From Deltaproteobacteria bacterium (GTDB taxonomy: Bacteria > Desulfobacterota > Desulfobaccia > Desulfobaccales > 0-14-0-80-60-11), in assembly GCA_023381945.1 (NCBI GenBank), contig JAMCQY010000380.1:1-12178 (forward strand): a stretch of DNA of 12,178 bases. Reading direction: 5' to 3'. Position 1 is the stretch's first letter. The number at the start of each line of letters is the position of its first letter. The translations under genes were made by a program, and so were the position numbers. Below are positions 1 through 6,143 of this stretch, one piece after another. The notes under the pieces were generated by a model that was not told where the DNA came from, made no database searches, and saw only the letters and a program-made list of their open reading frames with translations.

Positions 1-374
1 CTCTTTTATCGTCTGGTACAACAGGCCGTCAGTGTCCCTCCTGTTATGGGAGATAATTTCCGGGGAGGATATCCCCAAAAATGAAACACAAGATATAGTG
101 GGTACGGGAGTCAACCGGATACCCCTAAAAATCAATAACTTTTAAACTATGATAAATTAAAAAAATCAAGAAAAATTGCTAAGAAAATTAAAAAGGGCGA
201 CCCAGCGGGTCGCCCCTACGTTGGCGCAGGCTGGAAGCCTCCGCTACCAAGGTTCTCTGGTAGCATAGGCCTCTGGCCTGTGCTGTTTAACTCGGAGCCT
301 GCAATTCACAGGTGGGACGCCTGTGCTACCAAGCGATTTTTTAAGGAATTGGTGGGCAGTGCCCACCCTACATT
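1..374. other. Left-edge intergenic region, no supported gene
   Basis: Bases 1-194 are AT-rich, especially 125-194, and carry no ORF with a credible start. Forward frame 2 is open from the edge to a TAA at 143-145, about 47 codons, and could be the tail of a gene entering from the left, but I recognise nothing in it. Bases 195-372 are a run of palindromes listed separately. Nothing here resembles a tRNA or a known riboswitch. This stretch lies downstream of cysK, so it would form the 3' end of that transcript. Confidence 0.5.
195..372. repeat. Cluster of five stem-loops with CTAC tails
   Basis: Five short palindromes stand almost back to back. At 195-215 the arms GGGCGACCC and GGGTCGCCC enclose AGC. 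At 224-244 the core arms are AGGCT and AGCCT. At 262-284 the core arms are AGGCC and GGCCT. At 307-325 the arms are CACAGG and CCTGTG. At 351-367 the arms GGTGGGC and GCCCACC enclose AGT. Stems differ, but four are followed by CTAC(G/C/A) or by TACC completing CTACC, and the 262-284 unit is preceded by GGTAG, the same tail reversed. The last unit ends two bases before the cysK stop codon. They look like dispersed intergenic palindromic repeats. None has a T-run, so they are not typical intrinsic terminators, although folded RNA could protect the 3' end of the cysK message. Confidence 0.75.
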
Positions 375-1304
375 TCAGGCCCCGGCAAAGAGGTCAGTAC
401 TCAGGTAACGCTCGCCGGTGCTGGGCAGGACGACAACGATGAGCTTGCCCCGGTTTTCGAGGCGGCGGGCCACCGCCAGAGCGGCGAAGACCGCGGCCCC
501 GGAAGAGATGCCGCACAATATTCCTTCCTTTTTAGCCACGTCCCGGGCCGTCTCAAAAGCCTCCTCATTACTCACCGTCAGGACTTCGTCAATAATCTTG
601 GTATTGAGGATCTCGGGAACGAAGCCGGCGCCGATGCCCTGAATCTTGTGGGGGCCGGGCTGGCCGCCGGAGAGCACCGGCGAGGCGGCGGGTTCCACCG
701 CGATGGCCTGAAAAGAGGGCTTGCGGGCCTTGATGACCTCAGACACTCCGGTGATGGTCCCCCCGGTGCCCACCCCGGCCACCAAAAAATCAACCGCGCC
801 CGCGGTGTCCCGCCAGATTTCCTCGGCGGTGGTGCGGCGGTGGACCTCCGGATTGGCCGGGTTGGCAAACTGGTTGGGAAGGAAGGCTTTTTTGGTCTCC
901 GCGGCAATCTCCCTGGCCCGGTTGATGGCGCCGGTCATGCCTTGGGGGCCAGGGGTAAGCACCAGTTCGGCGCCCAGGTGCTTCAGGAGTTTGCGGCGCT
1001 CCAGGCTCATGGTTTCCGGCATGGTCAGGATCAGACGGTATTTTTTGGCTGCCGCGACAAAGGCCAGGGCGATGCCGGTGTTGCCGCTGGTAGGCTCGAC
1101 GATGAGAGTGTCCGGAGTAATCAAGCCCTGGGCCTCGGCAGCCTGGATCATGGCCACGCCGATGCGGTCCTTGACGCTGCCCAGAGGATTCATGGACTCG
1201 ATTTTGGCGGCAATGACGCCGGGCAGGCCGCGGCCGATGGCGTTCAGCCGGACCAGGGGGGTTTCGCCCACGGCGCCCATGATGTCGGGTAGGATGCCGG
1301 TCAT
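375..1304 (-). CDS. cysK: Cysteine synthase (O-acetylserine sulfhydrylase)
   Basis: This enzyme combines O-acetyl-L-serine with sulfide to give L-cysteine and acetate, the last step of cysteine synthesis in the cytoplasm. The 309-residue product has the usual family length and all the landmarks of a fold-type II PLP enzyme: the PLP lysine K45 in NPLGSVKDR, the substrate loop PTSGNTG (71-77), the phosphate-binding glycine loop GVGTGGT (178-184), and GISSGA (265-270), whose serine contacts the PLP ring nitrogen. The C-terminal [10 protein letters not shown] is also typical. The ATG at 1304 is chosen because GGAGG lies 7 bases upstream. It is the last gene of the nifU-nifS-cysE-cysK group but is separated from cysE by about 265 bp of repeats, so it may be transcribed at a different level. 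CysK versus CysM specificity cannot be fully settled by eye; CysK is favoured by length and motifs. Confidence 0.95.
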   Translation of the reverse strand: MTGILPDIMGAVGETPLVRLNAIGRGLPGVIAAKIESMNPLGSVKDRIGVAMIQAAEAQGLITPDTLIVEPTSGNTGIALAFVAAAKKYRLILTMPETMSLERRKLLKHLGAELVLTPGPQGMTGAINRAREIAAETKKAFLPNQFANPANPEVHRRTTAEEIWRDTAGAVDFLVAGVGTGGTITGVSEVIKARKPSFQAIAVEPAASPVLSGGQPGPHKIQGIGAGFVPEILNTKIIDEVLTVSNEEAFETARDVAKKEGILCGISSGAAVFAALAVARRLENRGKLIVVVLPSTGERYLSTDLFAGA

Positions 1305-1333
1305 TTGTAGCCCTCCAGAAGGGGGATGTAAGG

Positions 1334-1413
1334 GCGGTTTGAGAACCGCTCCAGTGAACTGCGAAGCAGAGCTTCGCCTTAAATTTTCGTTCCCAAGCCG
1401 GAGCTTAGGAGCG
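1334..1413. repeat. Three adjacent stem-loops between cysE and cysK
   Basis: Three unrelated palindromes follow one another. The first has arms GCGGTT (1334-1339) and AACCGC (1344-1349). The second has perfect arms GCGAAGC (1361-1367) and GCTTCGC (1371-1377) around AGA. The third, 1388-1413, has near-complementary 11-base arms beginning CGTTCCCAAGC around CGGA. The last resembles the GTTCCCAAGC type of dispersed palindrome seen in many bacterial genomes (recalled, not searched). None is followed by a T-run on the minus strand. Confidence 0.6.
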
Positions 1414-1419
1414 AGAAAG

Positions 1420-1515
1420 AAATCCCCCCCTGCCCCCCTTTTTCAAAGGGGGGGTTCTAAAATCCCCCTTTTTCAAAGGAGGGTTCTAAAGTCCCCCTTT
1501 GAAAAGGGGGATTTA
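1420..1515. repeat. Three degenerate copies of a C-run/G-run palindromic repeat
   Basis: Three imperfect copies lie in tandem: about 1420-1460, 1461-1490 and 1491-1515. Each has a run of five or more C, then a T-run/A-run centre (TTTTTCAAAG or TTTGAAAAG), then a run of G. TTCTAAA joins copies one to two and two to three. The first copy has an extra CCTGCCCCCC segment. Each can fold as a hairpin on either strand. It is a dispersed intergenic repeat by appearance, not a CRISPR, because the units touch with no unique spacers. Confidence 0.7.
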
Positions 1516-1547
1516 GGTCCTCACAGCAAAGCCTGCGACTGCCACAT

Positions 1548-1574
1548 GGGGCGGACACCTGGGTCCGCCCCTAC
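1548..1574. repeat. CTAC-tailed stem-loop overlapping the cysE stop codon
   Basis: The arms GGGGCGGAC (1548-1556) and GTCCGCCCC (1563-1571) pair perfectly over nine bases around a six-base loop and are followed by TAC. It matches the design of the palindromes at 195-372. On the minus strand its leading GTAG supplies the TAG stop of cysE (1571-1573). There is no T-run after the stem on that strand, so it is unlikely to be a classical terminator. Confidence 0.7.
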
Positions 1575-2530
1575 TTTTTCCCCTTATAAATCAACTCCGG
1601 CTGCTTCAGAAAGACCTTGGTGTCCGGGGGCACGGACTCGGTGATCCAGGTGTTGCCGCCGATGACGGAGCGGGCCCCGATAACGGTATCCGCGCCTAGA
1701 ATAGTGGCCTGGGCATAGATGATGACGTCATCCTGGACGGTGGGATGGCGCTTGGCGTGACGCAGCGAGTCCACCGCCTGACGGGGCAGGCTTAGCGCTC
1801 CCAGGGTCACGCCTTGATAGAGCCGCACCCGGTCGCCGATCTCGGTGGTCTCGCCCACCACCACGCCGGTGCCGTGGTCGATGAAGAAACTTTCGCCGAT
1901 GTGGGCTCCCGGGTGGATGTCGATGCCGGTCTGGCTGTGGGCGTATTCGCTCATGATGCGCGGCATCAAGGGCACGTATTGGTGGACCAGCTGATGGGCG
2001 AGGCGGTAGACCGTGACCGCGAAAAGGCCGGGGTAACTGAAGATGATCTCATCGTAACTCTTGGCCGCAGGGTCGCCCTCAAACGCGGCCCGCACGTCTT
2101 TGCCCAAGGTGGCCCGCAACCTGGGCAACTCCTGCATGAAACGGATAGCGTCCTCCTGGCCCCGCTCTTCACAGTGAGTGCAGGGGAGATTGTGACGCAG
2201 GCATTCGTGGCGGATGGCCAGGGCGATCTGTTGTGACAGAACTTCAAAAAAGGCTACGGCTTCCTGGCCAAAGTAGTAGCCCAGACTGATCTGGTCCAGG
2301 CGCCGGCGGATGAAATAGCCCGGGTAGAGGAGACGGAAGGCGCGGTGGATGATGTCGATTACTCGTTCCCGGGATGGTATGGGCTCCGGTCCCACGTGGT
2401 CGAAGCAGTTTTCCCGCTGGCAGGAGCCCACGAGTTGATTGACAATGTCCGGGATGGCCTCCCGGAATTCCTGGGTGGTTTTGGCTTCGAGCTTACAACG
2501 GTCCAAAGCCATTTCGGCCTTTTCGTCCAT
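1571..2530 (-). CDS. cysE: Serine O-acetyltransferase, long EpsC-like type
   Basis: It transfers acetyl from acetyl-CoA to L-serine, giving the O-acetylserine used by CysK. The protein is 319 residues from the ATG at 2530, longer than the ~270 of enterobacterial CysE and like the EpsC-type subgroup. An alpha-helical N-terminal half (to ~190) precedes a left-handed beta-helix of hexapeptide repeats (~200-310). Catalytic landmarks are DIHPGA with H206 and IDHGTGVVVGET with H219. Cysteines at 110, 117 and 120 (CTHC) in the N-terminal half are a noticeable extra. I prefer 2530 over an in-frame start at 2581, because the longer form overlaps nifS by 43 bases and adds a basic, non-family leader. 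The preferred form leaves 8 bases after the nifS stop. The C-terminus ends in Lys-Lys, lacking the terminal Ile used by classical CysE to dock into CysK, and the stop codon lies within a repeat. Confidence 0.92.
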   Translation of the reverse strand: MDEKAEMALDRCKLEAKTTQEFREAIPDIVNQLVGSCQRENCFDHVGPEPIPSRERVIDIIHRAFRLLYPGYFIRRRLDQISLGYYFGQEAVAFFEVLSQQIALAIRHECLRHNLPCTHCEERGQEDAIRFMQELPRLRATLGKDVRAAFEGDPAAKSYDEIIFSYPGLFAVTVYRLAHQLVHQYVPLMPRIMSEYAHSQTGIDIHPGAHIGESFFIDHGTGVVVGETTEIGDRVRLYQGVTLGALSLPRQAVDSLRHAKRHPTVQDDVIIYAQATILGADTVIGARSVIGGNTWITESVPPDTKVFLKQPELIYKGKK

Positions 2531-2538
2531 GATGATCT

Positions 2539-3726
2539 TCAGCTTTCTATAGTGGCGCAGATGGCGTCGCCCACCTCCCAATAGGGGGACAGGGCCCGCA
2601 ATTTTTCGACGATCACGGGAAATTTCTCGATAACGTAGTCGATCTCTTTTTCGGTGTTGAAGACGCTGAGGCTGAAGCGGATGGAGCCGTGCGCCATGGT
2701 GAAGGGCACGCCCATGGCCCGGAGGACATGGGAGGGCTGGAGCGACCCGGAAGTGCAGGCGCTGCCGGAGGAGGCGCAGATGCCCAGCTCGTTGATCATC
2801 AGGAGAATGGCCTCGCCTTCGATGAATTCGAAGCTGATATTGCTGGTGTTGGGCAGCCGCATTTCCCGGTCGCCGTTTACCCGGCTGTTGGGGATGCGCG
2901 TAAGTAAGGCGTTCTCCAGCTTGTCCCGCAGGGCCTTCACCTGGGTATTTTCTTCATCCATCCTTTGGGCCGCCAATTCGCAAGCTTTCCCCAGGCCGAT
3001 GAGGCTGGGGACGTTTTCGGTGCCGCCCCGGCGGCCCTTCTCCTGGTGGCCGCCCACCAGGAAGGGCGCGAACTTGGTGCCTTTGCGGACATAGAGAGCG
3101 CCCACGCCTTTGGCGGCATGCAGCTTGTGGCCGGAAAGAGACAGCATGTCAATGGCATTTCGGCGCATATCGATGGGGATCTTGCCCACCGCCTGCACCG
3201 CGTCGGTGTGAAACAGGATGCCTCTATCCTTTGCCATGGCCGCGGCCTTTTCCACCGGAAAGATGACTCCGGTTTCGTTGTTGGCCCACATCATAGAGAC
3301 GATGGCCGTATCCGGGGTCAGGGCCCGCTCGTATTGAAACATATCCAGGCGTCCGTCTCCATCCACCGGCAGTTCGGTGACCTTGTAACCCTCTTTTGCC
3401 AATCTGGCTACCAGGGCGTTGATGGCCGGGTGTTCCACCCTGGTGGTGACGATGTGGCGCTTGTTAGGGAAAGTAGCCAGGGCCGAGCGGACGGCGGTGT
3501 TGTCGCTTTCGGTGCCGCAACTGGTGAAAATGATCTCATCGGCTGCGGCGCCCAGCAGGGCCGCCACCTGCTCCCGGGCCTCCCTCACCCGCCGGCCCAC
3601 CTGGCCGCCGAAGGAGTGCATGCTGGAGGGGTTGCCATAGAGCTCGTGGTAAAAGGGCAGCATAGCCTCCAGGACTTCCTGGTCCACCTGGGTGGTGGCG
3701 TTGTTGTCCAGATAAATCACCGTCAT
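2539..3726 (-). CDS. nifS: Cysteine desulfurase NifS
   Basis: This PLP enzyme removes sulfur from L-cysteine as a persulfide and passes it to the NifU scaffold, releasing alanine. At 395 residues it has the family length. Landmarks are YLDNNATT near the N-terminus, H99 in VEHP that stacks on PLP, D175 in HTDAVQ, PLP lysine K201 in SGHK, and the persulfide cysteine C324 in SSGSACTSG. The short loop before C324 marks it as group I (NifS/IscS) rather than SufS. The ATG at 3726 overlaps the nifU stop as ATGA and is preceded by GGAGGTGG, so translation is probably coupled to nifU. No nitrogenase genes are visible, so it more likely serves general Fe-S assembly, as NifS does in several anaerobes and in Helicobacter, than nitrogen fixation. 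IscS is the alternative name; the NifU partner favours NifS. Confidence 0.95.
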   Translation of the reverse strand: MTVIYLDNNATTQVDQEVLEAMLPFYHELYGNPSSMHSFGGQVGRRVREAREQVAALLGAAADEIIFTSCGTESDNTAVRSALATFPNKRHIVTTRVEHPAINALVARLAKEGYKVTELPVDGDGRLDMFQYERALTPDTAIVSMMWANNETGVIFPVEKAAAMAKDRGILFHTDAVQAVGKIPIDMRRNAIDMLSLSGHKLHAAKGVGALYVRKGTKFAPFLVGGHQEKGRRGGTENVPSLIGLGKACELAAQRMDEENTQVKALRDKLENALLTRIPNSRVNGDREMRLPNTSNISFEFIEGEAILLMINELGICASSGSACTSGSLQPSHVLRAMGVPFTMAHGSIRFSLSVFNTEKEIDYVIEKFPVIVEKLRALSPYWEVGDAICATIES

Positions 3727-4550
3727 GCCGCCACCTCCTCGACCTGCAGTTCCGGGGCCACCAGCTCCTTGAGCTTGGCCTCGACGAAATCCTTGAGGGT
3801 GATTTGAGCCGCGGCGCAGGAGGCGCAGGCCCCCCGGGTGGAAACCAGGACCCGGTTGCCTACGACGTCGACGAGTTCCAGGTCGCCGCCGTCGTGTTGC
3901 AGGGCAGGGCGAATCTCCCGCTGAATAGTCTCTTCAATCAGCCGAATTTTTTGCAGGTTGGTCAGCTTGGGCCGCGGGGCGGCAGGCGCGCCTTCGGCCC
4001 GCACCTGGTCAATGATTTCCTGGATTTTATCGACGCAGCCCCCGCAGCCCCCGCCGGCCTTGGTGTAGTTGGTGACCTCCTCCACCGTTTTCAGGCCGTG
4101 GTCCCGCACCACCCGTTCGATCTCCGGCCTGGTAACCCCGAAGCATTCGCAGATCACCTCGCCTTCGAGGCCGGGGACGGTTTCGCCTTTATAATGGGCG
4201 ATGGCTTTTTCCAGGGCTTCCCGGCCCATGACCGAGCAATGGATCTTCTCCTTGGGCAGGCCGCCCAGATAGTTGGCAATGTCTTCATCGGTGATCTTGG
4301 CGGCCTCTTCAATGGTCATACCCTTGACCATTTCAGTCATGGCCGAGGCCGAGGCAATGGCGCTGGCGCAGCCGAAAGTCTTGAACCTGGCATCGACGAT
4401 CTTGCCGTTTTCATCCAGTTTAAAGGTGAGCTTGAGGGCGTCGCCGCAAGCAATATTGCCCACCAGGGCTTCGCCGTCAGGGTTTTCCAACTCTCCGACG
4501 TTGCGGGGATGGAGGAAATGGTCGATGACTTTATCCGAATACTCCCACAT
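3723..4550 (-). CDS. nifU: Fe-S cluster scaffold NifU, three-domain
   Basis: NifU receives sulfur from NifS, assembles [2Fe-2S] and [4Fe-4S] clusters and hands them to apo-proteins. The 275 residues hold all three domains of the Azotobacter-type protein. First is an IscU-like scaffold (1-125) with C35 in ACGD, C61 in FGCAS and C105 in IHCSV. Next is a central permanent [2Fe-2S] domain with C134, C136, C169 and C172 (CEC and CGGC). Last is an Nfu domain with the cluster-binding CASC pair, C242 and C245. No ligand is missing. The ATG at 4550 follows a G-rich Shine-Dalgarno (AGGGGGG, 8 bases away). It is the first gene of the nifU-nifS-cysE run, and a MITE-like repeat ends only about 39 bp upstream. 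I see no Rrf2/IscR-type regulator gene nearby. Confidence 0.96.
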   Translation of the reverse strand: MWEYSDKVIDHFLHPRNVGELENPDGEALVGNIACGDALKLTFKLDENGKIVDARFKTFGCASAIASASAMTEMVKGMTIEEAAKITDEDIANYLGGLPKEKIHCSVMGREALEKAIAHYKGETVPGLEGEVICECFGVTRPEIERVVRDHGLKTVEEVTNYTKAGGGCGGCVDKIQEIIDQVRAEGAPAAPRPKLTNLQKIRLIEETIQREIRPALQHDGGDLELVDVVGNRVLVSTRGACASCAAAQITLKDFVEAKLKELVAPELQVEEVAA

Positions 4551-4589
4551 TAGCTGACCCCCTGAAGATAGGTTTTCCGGTAAAGGCTA

Positions 4590-4707
4590 TTGCAAAAAGC
4601 TGTGTTGTCATCCTGAGCGCCGCGAAGGATCTCGCAGCTTATGCCTATTTTCGAGATTCTTCGGTCGCTTCGCTTCCTCAGAATGACAGAAAATGGGATT
4701 TTTGCAA
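4590..4707. mobile_element. MITE-like palindromic element upstream of nifU
   Basis: The core at 4606-4688 starts TGTCATCCTGAGCG and ends CTCAGAATGACA, near-perfect inverted ends. It has an inner pair of GAAGGATCTCG and CGAGATTCTTC around a short AT-rich loop. Outside it, TTGCAAAAA (4590-4598) and TTTTTGCAA (4699-4707) add a perfect 9-base inverted pair. The core resembles a dispersed repeat I know from many proteobacterial and metagenomic genomes. It encodes no transposase, so it would have been mobilised in trans. A 66-codon minus-strand ORF through it is a by-product of the repeat. It occupies most of the region where the nifU promoter should be. Confidence 0.75.
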
Positions 4708-4871
4708 GGGGCCCGGTGGAAAAGCAAAAAATGGCTTTTCCAAAGATCACCCTTTAGCAAGCTTGCCTGGTAACAAGTTAGGCATGCTGCTGGCGTTATG
4801 CAATCATTGGATGATTAAGCGCAACGAAAACGCGGCGTTTTGCCTGGTGGGGTCCCTGAGCGGGAGCCTTA
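4708..4871. other. Intergenic stretch with two small hairpins
   Basis: No gene is supported here. It lies downstream of the 42-codon ORF and upstream of the MITE-like element. Two short perfect palindromes occur: AATCAT/ATGATT at 4802-4816 and AAAACG/CGTTTT at 4827-4841. Neither is followed by a T-run on the minus strand, so I do not call a terminator. With 4551-4707 it makes a gene-free interval of just over 300 bases before nifU. Confidence 0.4.
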
Positions 4872-5000
4872 TTACTTTTCCGGCTTGGTGAGAAAGAAAC
4901 TTAGCCAGATGCAGGCCAGCAGATATACGAACCCGGCAAAAGGCGAGATAGTGACGGGATTGGCAGCGGTTGAATTAAAGCTTATAAAGAAAAGATCCAT
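4872..5000 (-). CDS. Small single-helix membrane protein, 42 aa, unknown function
   Basis: From the ATG at 5000 the ORF encodes 42 residues. GGAGG stands 5 bases before the ATG (GGGAGGACATCATG), a strong ribosome site that decides this start over an upstream in-frame TTG at 5165. Residues ~20-37 form one hydrophobic segment (GFVYLLACIWLSFFL) followed by a charged TKPEK tail, which fits a single-pass inner-membrane peptide with a cytoplasmic C-terminus. I do not recognise a family. The hydrophobic stretch ending in KPEK is loosely reminiscent of KdpF, the tiny stabilising subunit of the Kdp potassium pump, but no kdpA follows, so I do not name it. It lies 130 bases downstream of another tiny membrane ORF with the same ribosome-site geometry, suggesting one two-gene transcript. 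Confidence 0.5.
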   Translation of the reverse strand: MDLFFISFNSTAANPVTISPFAGFVYLLACIWLSFFLTKPEK

Positions 5001-5130
5001 GATGTCCTCCCAAATGGTCCAGGGGTCATGGCAGTGCCGCAGAACACCGTAGCCAGAATAAGTAAATTCGACCCAGCGGGAGAACCAGATGGGGGCAAAA
5101 CCTCTATTGGGTGCTTCCCAGAGGCGGCCG

Positions 5131-5226
5131 TTACCATTCCGGCGGTTCAGTCCTGGCGATGGCAATCAATGCGAAGATGGAATAGCCCCCCAAGGCTGCC
5201 AAGGTCAGAGCGATCAATATCAACAT
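5131..5226 (-). CDS. Small single-helix membrane protein, 31 aa, unknown function
   Basis: The ATG at 5226 is preceded by AGGAGG with 5 bases between, about as strong a ribosome site as exists, and opens a 31-codon frame ending TAA at 5131-5133. Residues 2-24 are almost entirely hydrophobic with a GGY in the middle, followed by a short polar tail ARTEPPEW. This fits a single-pass membrane peptide. Function is unknown; small accessory subunits of membrane complexes (KdpF, CydX-like) have this build, but no partner gene is next to it. A TATACA hexamer on the minus strand (5270-5275) could be a -10 box, with no convincing -35. The hairpin at 5319-5336 separates it from the methyltransferase operon upstream, so it probably has its own promoter. 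Confidence 0.5.
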   Translation of the reverse strand: MLILIALTLAALGGYSIFALIAIARTEPPEW

Positions 5227-5310
5227 GAGTTCCTCCTGAGCATCCGCGCAATCGATCACCATTTGTATTTGTATAAAGAATATGGTGGCCTGAGACAGAG
5301 TTAGCCATGG

Positions 5311-5336
5311 GCAAAAATACCTAGTTTGGACTAGGT
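5311..5336 (-). terminator. Possible intrinsic terminator of the methyltransferase operon
   Basis: On the minus strand a perfect 7-base stem, ACCTAGT and ACTAGGT with loop CCAA, is followed by ATTTTTGC. It lies about 95 bases after the stop of the last methyltransferase gene and before the small-ORF pair. The stem is only moderately GC-rich, so termination may be partial. The T-run is present only in the minus-strand sense. Confidence 0.45.
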
Positions 5337-5429
5337 AAAATTGCGCAGTTATAAAAGAACGTTAGGCCATTTTGCCAAAAAAGTCAGTGCGGCAAAGCAG
5401 GCAGCAGGGAAATGGTTGACTGAGGCTGA

Positions 5430-6131
5430 CTAATTTATTTTTTTCAAATGACCAAGTTCGTAGATTGACCCGGTGAAAGGCAGGGGCCGCAGGTCAATAT
5501 GCTGCACCGGCGTTAAGAAGCGATCCACCGCACGCCGGACGTCTATTTCAGTAGAAAAATGGTATTGTTCAATGTCACGCCGGAAAATATGACGAAAGAT
5601 GAAGCGCATCAGGGGGCGTTCGACTGGAACTCCATAGATAAGCTGGCCATGCGGACGAAGCACCCGAGCGATTTCTGCGGCTGCCACTAAATTTTCTTCG
5701 GGATGCAGGTGCTCCAGGATGCTCATGGCAATGACCGTGTCAAAATGGTCGTCGGGATAGGGCAGGGCCAGGGCCGTCCCATCTTGAAGGTAGGTCGTGA
5801 TGCCGCGCCGGGCGAAGACCTGCGCCACTGAAGCGGCATCCGCCTCAAGGTCGATTCCATGTATTTCATGGTAAATTTCGCTGAGATTCGGAAAGAGAAA
5901 ACCGGGACCGAAACCTATTTCCAGCACCCGCTTCCCGCCCGTACATAAATCCAAGGCCAGCTCAAGCCGGCGCCGGTAGATCCCGCCGATCACGGGCAAA
6001 GAATAGCCCCACACCAAAGCCCGCAATTCCTCCACCGCGCAAAAATATTCTTTGGAGGGCAGCATCTTGAGCCGGCTCGTCGGTCTTTTGGCCCTTTCAG
6101 GACTTGGACGCCTGCCCGAGTCTATTTTCAT
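5430..6131 (-). CDS. Class I SAM-dependent methyltransferase, last gene of operon
   Basis: This is a Rossmann-fold methyltransferase of the Methyltransf_11 type, moving a methyl group from S-adenosylmethionine to an unknown acceptor. The 233 residues show motif I VLEIGFGPG (69-77), an acidic ribose-binding segment GIDLEAD after strand 2, the post-core SILEHLHP, and RVLRPHGQLIYGVP for strand 5. A basic N-terminal leader of ~25 residues precedes the core. I chose the ATG at 6131, with AGGTGG 8 bases upstream. A GTG at 6143, directly adjoining the preceding stop, would add four residues and is nearly as good. It follows the other methyltransferase gene with a 12-base gap, indicating co-transcription. 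Nothing in the sequence identifies the acceptor; sugar, lipid or small-molecule hydroxyls are all possible. Confidence 0.85.
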   Translation of the reverse strand: MKIDSGRRPSPERAKRPTSRLKMLPSKEYFCAVEELRALVWGYSLPVIGGIYRRRLELALDLCTGGKRVLEIGFGPGFLFPNLSEIYHEIHGIDLEADAASVAQVFARRGITTYLQDGTALALPYPDDHFDTVIAMSILEHLHPEENLVAAAEIARVLRPHGQLIYGVPVERPLMRFIFRHIFRRDIEQYHFSTEIDVRRAVDRFLTPVQHIDLRPLPFTGSIYELGHLKKIN

Positions 6132-6143
6132 ATCGTTGACCAC

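Noticed and set aside
2..145. Forward open frame entering from the left edge
   Set aside because: About 47 codons with no visible start and no recognisable motif; without upstream sequence it cannot be told from chance.
1420..1515. CRISPR array
   Set aside because: Units are palindromic, degenerate and contiguous with no unique spacers, and no cas genes are present.
648..1644. Two overlapping plus-strand frames (214 and 307 codons) opposite cysK
   Set aside because: Both are antisense to a clear cysK, have no domain, and one runs through the intergenic repeats; they are shadows.
2965..3807. Long plus-strand frame of 280 codons opposite nifS
   Set aside because: It is antisense to a gene with every catalytic residue intact. 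Its composition (Gly, His and Val rich, no recognisable domain) is what a GC-rich coding gene casts on the other strand.
4550..4750. Minus-strand 66-codon ORF before nifU
   Set aside because: It lies almost wholly within the MITE-like repeat. Its VILRKRSDRR and EILRGAQDD segments are the familiar by-product of translating this repeat.
4872..5226. Small ORFs as kdpF of a potassium pump operon
   Set aside because: Length and the hydrophobic-then-KPE tail are suggestive, but no kdpA/B/C follows and the similarity is too short to judge by eye.
5246..5261. Sigma-54-like promoter (TGG...TTGC) before the small ORFs
   Set aside because: On the minus strand the spacing between the GG and GC elements is one base short, which normally abolishes sigma-54 recognition.
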